A stretch of DNA of 63,916 nucleotides from Streptomyces violaceoruber (GTDB lineage Bacteria; Actinomycetota; Actinomycetes; Streptomycetales; Streptomycetaceae): contig JODI01000075.1 in NCBI GenBank assembly GCA_000720805.1, positions 1 through 63,916 of the forward strand, given 5' to 3'. A program made the translations under genes and the position numbers. The stretch's first letter is position 1. Every line of letters begins with the position of its first letter. The notes beneath the pieces are model-generated. The model made no database searches, was not told the DNA's origin, and worked only from the letters and a program-made list of their open reading frames with translations. This document shows positions 24,812 through 32,756 of the stretch, piece after piece.

Positions 24812-24839
24812 CCGGACTGGCCGATACGGTCCGGGCTGA
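24784..24839. repeat. 28-bp direct repeat, two copies
   Basis: Units 24784-24811 and 24812-24839 differ at one base; each contains CCGATACGGTCCGGGCTGAC. The first unit encodes the end and stop codon of the polymerase-like gene, so the duplication is probably recent. Confidence 0.8.
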
Positions 24840-24849
24840 CCTCGGTCTC

Positions 24850-24930
24850 GTAGAGGTCCCAGGTCCCGCAGGGGTCCCAGGTCCCGTAGAGGTCCCAGGT
24901 CCCGCAGAAGTCCCAGGTCCCGCAGGGGTC
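24850..24930. repeat. 18-bp tandem repeat, 4.5 copies
   Basis: Units at 24850, 24868, 24886, 24904 and a partial one at 24922. The constant core is GTCCCAGGTCCC and the variable start is GTAGAG, GCAGGG or GCAGAA. It lies between two convergent genes; the last unit touches the stop codon of the cupin gene at 24929. Confidence 0.9.
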
Positions 24931-25303
24931 AGTTGGCCCATGGGGGCGTGATCCGGGTGCCGTCGGCCAGTTCGGCCTCCAGGCCGATGGAGGTGGTGAC
25001 CCAGGAGATCGCGGTCGCGGACGTCGGGTTCTCCACGCTCAGGGTCGCTCCTGGGTTGATGATCACCGTGTCGCCCGCCGTGATCCGGTCGGTGCGGCCG
25101 TCGAGCGTGATCAGGAGCTCGCCGATGAGCAGATGGAAGATCTCCTCACGGTTGACCGTGTGGGCGGGGGCTTTGGTTCCTGCGGGAATCTCGCCCCGCC
25201 AGGCGCACAACTCCTTGCTGCCGGTGAGGGGAGTGGCGTACGAGATGAAACGGGCACCGTGGATCTCGTGGGTCGTGGCTTCGGATAGGCGGACGACGGG
25301 CAT
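24929..25303 (-). CDS. Cupin domain protein
   Basis: 124 residues. Cupin motif 1 is KAPAHTVNREEIFHLLIGEL (His, Glu, later His) and motif 2 AGDTVIINPGATLSVENP, where the usual second-motif histidine is absent, so the metal site may be incomplete. ATG 25303 follows CAGGAGACA closely; an upstream in-frame extension crosses the operators and is discarded. It is divergent from a MarR gene, with two MarR-type palindromes between, and is probably that regulator's target. Confidence 0.85.
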   Translation of the reverse strand: MPVVRLSEATTHEIHGARFISYATPLTGSKELCAWRGEIPAGTKAPAHTVNREEIFHLLIGELLITLDGRTDRITAGDTVIINPGATLSVENPTSATAISWVTTSIGLEAELADGTRITPPWAN

Positions 25304-25325
25304 GGCTGTCTCCTGAGGTGAGATG

Positions 25326-25373
25326 GTCAAGTTGCTTGACTGTGCGATCGCTCCTATAGTCAAGCTGCTTGAC
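25326..25373 (+). promoter_or_regulatory. Divergent promoter with two MarR-type operators
   Basis: GTCAAGTTGCTTGAC (25326-25340) and GTCAAGCTGCTTGAC (25359-25373) are near-identical palindromes with centres 33 bp apart; a half-site GGTCAAG follows at 25378. On the plus strand TTGCTT (25332-25337) and TATAGT (25355-25360) are 17 bases apart, so the operators overlap the -35 and the -10/start region. Autorepression by the MarR gene at 25403 and control of the cupin are likely. Confidence 0.75.
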
Positions 25374-25402
25374 CAACCGGTCAAGAGTGTTTCAATGCCT
25401 CC

Positions 25403-25849
25403 GTGCAGAATTCCGAAGCCATGGCCCTGTCAGCCGCCCTGCTCGCCGTTGCCGGTGAGCTCACGCACCGCATCAACGAGGGTGTGGTCGCCCGTGGCTT
25501 CGAGGGCCTCAGGCCCGCGCACGGATTCGCCTTCGCCCGGCTCGCCCCGGGCGGTGCGACCGTCACCGACCTCGCGGCCCACCTCGGTGTGACCAAGCAG
25601 GCCGCGAGCCAGCTGGTCGACGAGATCGTGCGCAAGGGATACGCGGAGCGGCGGCCGCATCCCCAGGACGCGCGGGCCCGGCTGGTCGTGTTGACCGAGC
25701 AGGGGTGGGCCTGCACGCGGGCGGCGGAGGAGGCGGCGGCGGAAGCCGTGGAGGTGTGGGTCGAGCTGCTGGGCGAGGGGGAGATGGGCGTGTTGCGTGA
25801 TCAGTTGGCGCGTATCGCTCCCCGTGGTCCGCTGCGGCCCGCATGGTGA
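25403..25849 (+). CDS. MarR-family transcriptional regulator
   Basis: 148 residues. The winged helix contains VTDLAAHLGVTKQAASQLVD with EIVRKGYAERRPHPQDARAR, a textbook MarR recognition helix and wing (DxR). The N-terminal helix LSAALLAVAGELTHRINEGV is the dimer interface. GTG 25403 lies 30 bases after the second operator; ATG 25421 is an alternative six codons in. It probably controls itself and the divergent cupin. Confidence 0.9.
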   Translation: MQNSEAMALSAALLAVAGELTHRINEGVVARGFEGLRPAHGFAFARLAPGGATVTDLAAHLGVTKQAASQLVDEIVRKGYAERRPHPQDARARLVVLTEQGWACTRAAEEAAAEAVEVWVELLGEGEMGVLRDQLARIAPRGPLRPAW

Positions 25850-26055
25850 GGTGAAGTGTGCCGGACCCCAGGAACCGCGAAACCGCCCGGTGGGGCGGTC
25901 CGAGGTGATCTTCATGTCTGTCTTGGGGGAGGGTTCGGACTGGGATCAGGAAGTGCCGTGCGCGCTTGGACGACCGAACGGATCCCGCTGTGGATTCACT
26001 GTCGACTCATCGGAGTGAAGCGGCTGGACTGGCTGGACTGAGGGGACTTCGGCCC

Positions 26056-26187
26056 TCACCCGTCCGGCCACCAGGTGCGTGCGATGTCCTTGCGGACCTC
26101 CGGCCGTCCCGCGGGGCGGTCGTCGGCCTCCTCGCGGACCCTTGAGTCCGTCTTCTTCAGGGGCTTCTGCACGGTCATACGGCGCAT
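26056..26187 (-). CDS. Small conserved-looking basic protein, 43 residues
   Basis: A 43-codon gene with an excellent ribosome site (GAAGGAGG five bases before ATG 26187). The protein begins MRRMTVQKPLKKTD and continues REEADDRPAGRPEVRKDIAR, ending TWWPDG. It is hydrophilic, rich in Arg, Lys, Asp and Glu, with no membrane segment. I recall similar short proteins in other Streptomyces but cannot name a function. An internal ATG (26178, MTVQKP) is an alternative start. Confidence 0.7.
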   Translation of the reverse strand: MRRMTVQKPLKKTDSRVREEADDRPAGRPEVRKDIARTWWPDG

Positions 26188-26326
26188 GGCTGCCTCCTTC
26201 GGGGACTACGAGTTCCGCGTTCTCGCGGAGGTAGACCCGTGCAGGGAGAGTTCCTCATCGATTGCCGGTCTGTCAGTGGCCGCTGTCACGATTCGACTGT
26301 CAGTGGCGGGTGTCACTCTTGGGCAC

Positions 26327-26970
26327 ATGACGAACCAGAGTGACTCCACGACCTCGACGGACATCGACTGGGACGCCCGGGCGGCCTCCTTCGACGACGA
26401 GCCGGACCACGGCCTGCGCGCCCCCGACGTGCGCCGCGCCTGGGCCGAGCGGCTGCGCGGCTGGCTGCCCGGGCGCGCCGCCGACGTCCTCGACCTCGGC
26501 TGCGGCACCGGCAGCCTCTCACTCCTCGCGGCCGAGCAAGGACACCGCGTCACCGGTGTGGACCGGTCCTCGAACATGGTGGCTCTCGCCCGCGCCAAAC
26601 TCGCCGGACGTGACGCGGTGTTCCTCGTCGGTGACGCGGCGGAACCGCCGGTGGGGGAGGAGCGGTTCGACGTGGTGCTCGTCCGGCATGTGCTGTGGGC
26701 GCTGCCCGACCCCGGCCGGGCCCTGCGGCACTGGCGGAGTTGCTGCGCCCTGGGGGCACCTCCCACGCTTTCGGCAGTGGGGGAGGGCGGCTGGTCCTGA
26801 TCGAGGGTGTGTGGGGCACGGTCACCCCGGTCGGCATACCCGCCGACCGGCTCACCGCCCTCCTCGCCCCGCTGGCCGGGCAGGTGCGCGTGGACCGGCT
26901 GTCGGACGACGCGCTGCTGTGGGGAAGGGCCGTGGACGACGAGCGGTACGCGGTGGTGGCGACGGTGTGA
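26327..26970 (+). pseudogene. SAM-dependent methyltransferase (class I), frameshifted and carrying a repeat insertion
   Basis: From ATG 26327 the class I fold is clear: DVLDLGCGTGSLSLLAAEQG (motif I DLGCGTG at 56-62), then VTGVDRSSNMVALARAKLAG and FDVVLVRHVLWALPDP. Near 26738 one G seems to be missing: RALRHW should continue AELLRPGG, but the frame runs into a stop at 26798-26800. In the next frame the protein continues through LVLIEGVWGTVTPVGIPADR to the stop at 26970. A short interspersed palindrome (26751-26787) is inserted right after RPGG. Either the gene is inactive or the frameshift is a sequence error. Substrate unknown. Confidence 0.75.
26751..26787. repeat. Short interspersed palindromic repeat inside the methyltransferase gene
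   Basis: GGGGGCACCTCCCACGCTTT followed by CGGCAGTGGGGGAGG resembles a short palindromic repeat widespread in Streptomyces genomes (constant parts GGGGGCACCTCCCA and TGGGGGAG). It adds about ten residues between RPGG and RLVLIEG without changing the frame at that point. Confidence 0.65.
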
Positions 26971-26989
26971 GCCGTGCGCGGTTCCGCCA

Positions 26990-27125
26990 TCACTCGGCCA
27001 CGCGGTCAGGCGGTCATGCGGGTCAGGCGGTCACGCGGTCACCTGGTCACGCGGTCACCTGGTCATGCGGTCATGCGGTCATGCGGTCAGTCGGTCCGTG
27101 GTCATGCGGTCACGCGGGTCACGCG
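26990..27125. repeat. 8-bp tandem array, about 16 imperfect units
   Basis: Units of the form TCANGCGG (for example TCACGCGG, TCATGCGG, TCACCTGG) are repeated with occasional extra G. The array fills the gap between the methyltransferase and the convergent DUF402 gene and slightly overlaps the latter's stop codon at 27119. Confidence 0.9.
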
Positions 27126-27619
27126 AGCAGCGTCTCCAGGCCGTCCCCTCGGGCCAGGGCCTCCAGCTCGTCCAGGGCTGTCGCGGCGGCGGCCGCTGCT
27201 CGCGGATCCCGGTCCGCGAGACCGCTCTCGGCGAACTCGTCCTCGTCCAGACGGCGTACGTCCGTGCCGTCGCCCGAGACCCACAGGTCCAGGTCGAGGT
27301 CCTCGACCACGAGTTCCGTACCGGAGAGCGTGGCCGGGCGGGTGATGTCGCAGTACCAGCCCTTCAGCGCGCCGGCCGCGTCCCGGACCTCCTTCACCGC
27401 GTACCAGCGGTCACGCCAGTAGTACTCGGTGAAGACGTCGCCCGGCTCGAAGCGGACGAAGCCGAAGTCGCGGGTGCCGGTGCCGGCCCAGGGGGCGCGT
27501 ACGGCGATCCGGGTGCCGTCGTCGGCCAGCAGCACGCTCTGATAACGGATCTTCGTGCGGCCCGCCTTGACGAGGACGACCTCCACGTGGCGCGTCGGCT
27601 CAGCCGAGTTCACGGACAT
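27119..27619 (-). CDS. DUF402 domain protein
   Basis: 166 residues. The DUF402 core is FGFVRFEPGDVFTEYYWRDR, WYAVKEVRD, KGWYCDITRPATL and ELVVEDLDLDLWVSGDG, with the conserved Asp residues that bind metal in the nucleotide phosphatase members of this family. A helical, acidic C-terminus follows (FAESGLADRD, LDELEALARG). It overlaps the end of the upstream GNAT gene by 20 bases, so the two are translationally linked. Probable cytoplasmic nucleotide or RNA-related hydrolase; not proven for this branch. Confidence 0.85.
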   Translation of the reverse strand: MSVNSAEPTRHVEVVLVKAGRTKIRYQSVLLADDGTRIAVRAPWAGTGTRDFGFVRFEPGDVFTEYYWRDRWYAVKEVRDAAGALKGWYCDITRPATLSGTELVVEDLDLDLWVSGDGTDVRRLDEDEFAESGLADRDPRAAAAAATALDELEALARGDGLETLLA

Positions 27620-28529
27620 AGCGCACCTCCGTCGCGCAGATCTCGTAACCGAACCACTTGTTGACCGCGATCATCGGGCCGTTGCCGGCGTCGTTGCCGG
27701 TGAACGCCTCGGTGAGACCCGCCTCGCGGGCGCGGTGCAGGGAGTCGGCCTTGGCGAGCTTGGCGAGGCCGCGGCCGCGGAAGGCGCGGGCGGTGCCGGT
27801 CATGACGGTGCCGTAGCGGGTGCCGCCGTCGGTGCGGGCCGCGCTGAAGGCGACCGGGCGGCCGTCGGCCACGGCGATCGAGGTCAGTTCGGGGCTGAAG
27901 AGCGGGTGGTGCCAGGTCCCCTCCAACCAGGCCTCGTAGTCCGTGAACTCGTAGTCGATGTCGCTCGGTTCGTCCGACATCGTCTCCGAGTCCAGCTCGA
28001 ACACCGGGCGCGGGTCGTCCGCGAAGTCGGCACCGGTACGCAGCTCGACCCCGGCCGGCAGGGGCGGGCGCGGGGGCAGGGCGCCGATCGTCAGATCCAG
28101 GCGCAGGAAGTGGGCGGAGCGGCTGCCGCGGTAGCCGTGCCGTTCGGCGAAGGCGCGGTTGCCGGGCTCGTCCAGGACCCAGGCGAAGAGCTTGGTCGCC
28201 CCGACACCGGCCAGGTACTCCTCGGCGGCGCGGACCAGACCTGTGCCGGCGCCGCGCCCCGTGCGCTCCGGGTGCACGTACACGTTGACGTAGCCCTGCC
28301 CCGGTTCCGGGCTGTCGTGGACGATCCCGACCTGGGCGGTGCCCACGATCTCGCCGTCCTCCTCCGCGACCAGGGGGCGGAAGTGGGAGGCGGGGTGGGC
28401 GTGGGTGAGGTCGTAGACGAGGGAGTCCGGGGTGACGAGGTAGAACGGGAGAGCGAGGTGGCGGACCAGGGCGAAGCCCTCGAAGTCGGCCCGCACCCCG
28501 GGGCGGAGGTCGCGCACAGTCATGGTCAT
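27600..28529 (-). CDS. Double-domain GNAT-family N-acetyltransferase
   Basis: 309 residues with two GNAT folds. The first carries VNVYVHPERTGRGAGTGLVR with the RxxGxG/A acetyl-CoA loop; the second has VMTGTARAFRGRGLAKLAKA. Tandem GNAT proteins of this size are common in Streptomyces; many acetylate small molecules or antibiotics, but no substrate can be read here. The start ATG 28529 has a second ATG two codons in. It overlaps the DUF402 gene and is divergent from the GntR gene at 28602. Confidence 0.88.
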   Translation of the reverse strand: MTMTVRDLRPGVRADFEGFALVRHLALPFYLVTPDSLVYDLTHAHPASHFRPLVAEEDGEIVGTAQVGIVHDSPEPGQGYVNVYVHPERTGRGAGTGLVRAAEEYLAGVGATKLFAWVLDEPGNRAFAERHGYRGSRSAHFLRLDLTIGALPPRPPLPAGVELRTGADFADDPRPVFELDSETMSDEPSDIDYEFTDYEAWLEGTWHHPLFSPELTSIAVADGRPVAFSAARTDGGTRYGTVMTGTARAFRGRGLAKLAKADSLHRAREAGLTEAFTGNDAGNGPMIAVNKWFGYEICATEVRYVRELG

Positions 28530-28601
28530 ATGAGCGGAGGCTATGCGGGAGATGCTTCCCGGTGCCTCTCATTTTCGCTCGGGTACGGGACAATCGCCCA
28601 C

Positions 28602-28973
28602 GTGACCTTGAAGATCCACATCGATGACAGCGCCCCGCCGTACGAGCAGGTGCGGGCGCAGATCTCCGAGCAGGCGCGCTCGGGTGTGCTGCCGGTCGGA
28701 TACCGGCTGCCGACCGTGCGGGGGCTCGCCGAATCGCTCGGCCTGGCCGCGAACACGGTCGCCAAGGCGTACCGGGCGCTGGAAGGGGACGGGGTGATCG
28801 AGACGCGGGGCCGCAACGGGACGTACATCGCCGCGGCGGGCTCGGCGGCGGAACGCGAGGCTGCGGCGGCTGCTCAGGCGTACGTCGAGCGGGTACGGAG
28901 GCTCGGGCTGGACGAGACCGCGGCCCTGGTCGCTGTGCGGGACGCCCTGAGGGCGGCTTACGGGGACGGATGA
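28602..28973 (+). CDS. GntR-family regulator, YtrA type (short)
   Basis: 123 residues from GTG 28602. The GntR winged helix is complete: YEQVRAQISEQARSGVLPVG, LPTVRGLAESLGLAANTVAK and AYRALEGDGVIETRGRNGTY. The C-terminus is only a 45-residue helix, as in the YtrA subfamily, so it cannot hold a ligand domain. YtrA regulators usually control ABC transporters; here the neighbour is the divergent GNAT gene, 72 bases away. Confidence 0.88.
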   Translation: MTLKIHIDDSAPPYEQVRAQISEQARSGVLPVGYRLPTVRGLAESLGLAANTVAKAYRALEGDGVIETRGRNGTYIAAAGSAAEREAAAAAQAYVERVRRLGLDETAALVAVRDALRAAYGDG

Positions 28974-28992
28974 GACGGGGACGGATGGGGCG

Positions 28993-29034
28993 GGGAGGGC
29001 TGAGACGGGAGGGCTGAGACGGGAGGGCTGAGAC
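28993..29034. repeat. 14-bp tandem repeat, three copies
   Basis: GGGAGGGCTGAGAC at 28993, 29007 and 29021, downstream of the GntR gene. No function is apparent. Confidence 0.8.
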
Positions 29035-29124
29035 GGGGACGGCTCAGAGGAGGGGCCCGGTTCGGCAGCCGGCAGGCGCAGCCCGTCGGAGGGCCGGCGA
29101 GCCGGAGGCCGCGGCAGCAGTCGG

Positions 29125-29877
29125 CTAAGGCGTCCGTGTAGGCGCCAGCCCCGCCGTTCTCGCCGCCCTGGCGAACACCACCGCATCCTGTACCGCCGCC
29201 GCGTTCGGGTCGTTGTTGAAGTACGCGTACACGTCCTCCCCGTCGGACCACGTGTCAGCGATCCGTTCCGCCCACGTCTTCAGGGACCGTCGGCCGTAGC
29301 GGGGCCAGGCTCGGGCGCGGCCCTGGTGGAAGCGGACGTAGCCCCACTCCGTGGTGCGCCACAAGGGTGTCGCCGGGCGGGAGAGGACGTCGGCCCAGCA
29401 CAGGGCGGCTGACCGGGTCTCAAGGACCTTGCGGATTTCGGGGGTCCACCAGGAGTCGTGGCGGGGTTCGACGGCGACCCTGGTGGCGGGCGGGAAGCAG
29501 GCCAGGCAGGCGTCCAACAGGTCCGGGTCGGCGCGCAGGGTCGGCGGGAGCTGGAGCAGGACGGGGCCCAGGCGGTCGCCCAGGCCCGCCGCGTGGCTCA
29601 TCAGGCGGTGGACCGGCTCCTCGGGGTCCTTCAGCCGTTTGATGTGGGTGAGGTAGCGGCTGGCCTTGACCGCGACCACGAAGCCCGGCGGGGTGCGCTC
29701 CCGCCAGGCCTCGAAGGTCTCGCGGGAGGGCAGCCGGTAGAAGGCGTTGTTGATCTCGACGGTCGCGAACCGTGCCGCGTATTCCTCCAGCCACAGCCGC
29801 GTGGGACACCCGGCCGGGTAGAAGGCGCCCCGCCAGTCCTTGTACTGCCACCCCGAGGTGCCGACGAACAAGGTCAT
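29125..29877 (-). CDS. DUF72 domain protein
   Basis: 250 residues, the normal size. FVGTSGWQYKDWRGAFYPAG begins the TIM-barrel DUF72 fold; EINNAFYRLPSRETFEAWRE, VAVKASRYLTHIKRLKD and YAYFNNDPNAAAVQDAV are family hallmarks. The protein is cytoplasmic and its function is unknown in any organism. It is a separate unit between a non-coding GC-rich stretch and the tandem repeat at 29931. Confidence 0.92.
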   Translation of the reverse strand: MTLFVGTSGWQYKDWRGAFYPAGCPTRLWLEEYAARFATVEINNAFYRLPSRETFEAWRERTPPGFVVAVKASRYLTHIKRLKDPEEPVHRLMSHAAGLGDRLGPVLLQLPPTLRADPDLLDACLACFPPATRVAVEPRHDSWWTPEIRKVLETRSAALCWADVLSRPATPLWRTTEWGYVRFHQGRARAWPRYGRRSLKTWAERIADTWSDGEDVYAYFNNDPNAAAVQDAVVFARAARTAGLAPTRTP

Positions 29878-29930
29878 ACACCCATCAAACCACTACGGGC
29901 GGACCACGACGGGCAAGCCGCTACAGGGAA

Positions 29931-29990
29931 ACCACCACCGGCAGAACCACCACCGGCAGACCCACCACCGGCAGACCCACCACCGGCAGA
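29931..29990. repeat. 15-bp tandem repeat, four copies
   Basis: ACCACCACCGGCAGA twice, then CCCACCACCGGCAGA twice, exact 15-bp period. It lies between the DUF72 start and the stop codon of the AAA ATPase gene, ending three bases before that stop codon. Confidence 0.9.
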
Positions 29991-29993
29991 CCC

Positions 29994-31088
<1,095 letters not shown>

Positions 31089-31254
31089 GCCGCCATGATC
31101 CGGCACACCCGCGCCTCACGCACCCGCTTTCCGCAGTGCGCCGGCCGTGTCGCCGCTGCCGGGTGCATCCGGTGTGTCCCCTCCGTCCTGTTACAGAGCT
31201 GTGCGGCTACGACCTCTGCCGCCGCGCGTGTCCGGCCGGTTACCGTTGCCCTCG

Positions 31255-32682
31255 ATGGGACGTCATGGGTGGAATTCGGGGGCTCGGCGGTGGCGGCTCA
31301 CCGCACTGTTCGGTGTGGGCGCGGCCGTACTCGCCCTGCTGGTGACCTTGCTCAACACACTTCCCGGGAACGGCGCGAGCACCGCGGGCACCTCACGCGA
31401 CGGTGACAAGGTGCACGGCACACCGGCCACGCCCGCCGCCCCGAAGCCCGAGGTCGGCTGGGGTTTCACACACACGCAGTTCAGCGCCGACGAGGGCGGC
31501 GCAACCGCCACCGAACGGGTGGAGGGGCGGCTGAAGAACGCCGGGGGGCTGCCGCAGAACCAGCACATCATGGGCTGGGGCGCCGACAACCCCGAGCCGG
31601 TCAAGGGGCGTTACGACTTCGCGGCGCTGGACCGCCGCGTCGACTTCATGCGCGCGTCGGGCGCCACCCCGGTGATCACCCTGTGCTGCTCCCCGGACTG
31701 GATGAAGGGCGGCAGGTCCGGCGTCGACAACACCGACTGGAGCCAGGCCGCCCTGGAGACCGCGCCGACGCCCGAGCACTACCAGGACTTCGCCGACCTG
31801 GCCGCGACCGTCGCCAAGCGCTATCCGGACGTCCGCCACTTCGTCGTCTGGAACGAGTTCAAGGGCTTCTGGAACGACGCGCGGGCCCGCTGGGACTACG
31901 AGGGCTACACCAAGCTCTACAACCTGGTGTACAAGGCCCTGAAGAAGGTCGACGAGGAGATCATGGTCGGCGGGCCGTACCTCGTCATGGACAGTCTCGA
32001 CCCGCGTTCCGAGGACGCCTCGACCACCTTCAAGGGCCCCTGGGGCGCCATGGACCAGCGGGTCCTCGACGCCTTCTCGTACTGGAACAGGAACAAGGCG
32101 GGCGCCGACTTCGTGGTCGTCGACGGCTCCAGTTACACCAACGACGACGAACTGCTGCCCGACGAGTTCGCGGCCACCGACAAGTTCACGGCGGTGGGGA
32201 AGTGGGTGCGGGCGCGGACCGGCAACCTGCCGCTGTGGTGGTCCGAGTACTACGTCGAGCCCGCCGACGCCAACGACGAACGCAAGGGCTGGTCCGAGAC
32301 CCGCCGGATCGCCGTCCAGGCCTCCGGAATGATCGCCATGGTCAAGGGCGGCGCCTCCTCCGGCTTCTACTGGAACCCGGAGCGGGAGAAGGGCACCGAG
32401 TGCGCGGGCTGCCTGTGGACCCCGACCGACCGGGGCAACGGGGGCGCGAAGCTGCCCATGTACGACCTCGTCTCCCGCTTCAGCGACCGGTTCCCGCCCG
32501 GCACCGCCTACCGGACGGTGTCCGTCGCCGCCGACGACGTGCCCAACGTGCGTGTCCTGGCCACCGACGAGGTCGTCCTCGTCGTCAACACCCAGGACCG
32601 GCCGATCAGCGCGCTGGTCGACGGCCGCCGGTTCCAGATGCAGGCCTACGAGGTGAAGTGGCTCGACCGGCGGACCGGCTGA
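31255..32682 (+). CDS. Glycoside hydrolase family 39-like secreted or membrane-anchored xylosidase
   Basis: 475 residues. An N-terminal hydrophobic segment (LTALFGVGAAVLALLVTLLN, about 15-34) serves as signal anchor. The (beta/alpha)8 domain has the acid/base in FVVWNEF (Glu201) and the nucleophile in LWWSEYY (Glu331), the clan GH-A pattern of GH39. A beta-rich C-terminus follows (PNVRVLATDEVVLVVNTQDR). It lies next to the polysaccharide operon read on the other strand, so it may trim the same surface glycan; that link is inference. Confidence 0.85.
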   Translation: MGRHGWNSGARRWRLTALFGVGAAVLALLVTLLNTLPGNGASTAGTSRDGDKVHGTPATPAAPKPEVGWGFTHTQFSADEGGATATERVEGRLKNAGGLPQNQHIMGWGADNPEPVKGRYDFAALDRRVDFMRASGATPVITLCCSPDWMKGGRSGVDNTDWSQAALETAPTPEHYQDFADLAATVAKRYPDVRHFVVWNEFKGFWNDARARWDYEGYTKLYNLVYKALKKVDEEIMVGGPYLVMDSLDPRSEDASTTFKGPWGAMDQRVLDAFSYWNRNKAGADFVVVDGSSYTNDDELLPDEFAATDKFTAVGKWVRARTGNLPLWWSEYYVEPADANDERKGWSETRRIAVQASGMIAMVKGGASSGFYWNPEREKGTECAGCLWTPTDRGNGGAKLPMYDLVSRFSDRFPPGTAYRTVSVAADDVPNVRVLATDEVVLVVNTQDRPISALVDGRRFQMQAYEVKWLDRRTG

Positions 32683-32703
32683 GCCGTTTCACTTCGTGCA
32701 AGG

Positions 32704-32740
32704 CCCACTTCGCCCGATCCGAACCCCACTTCGCCCGATC
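32704..32740. repeat. 16-bp direct repeat, two copies
   Basis: CCCACTTCGCCCGATC occurs at 32704-32719 and 32725-32740, in the 74-base gap between two convergent genes. Confidence 0.8.
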
Positions 32741-32756
32741 GAACCCCTCGTCACCG

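Noticed and set aside
25355..25403. Cupin start far upstream at 25384
   Set aside because: That extension would read through both operators; ATG 25303 has a proper ribosome site.
24850..27125. CRISPR array in the tandem repeat zones
   Set aside because: Units are 8, 18 and 28 bp with no unique spacers, and no cas genes are present.
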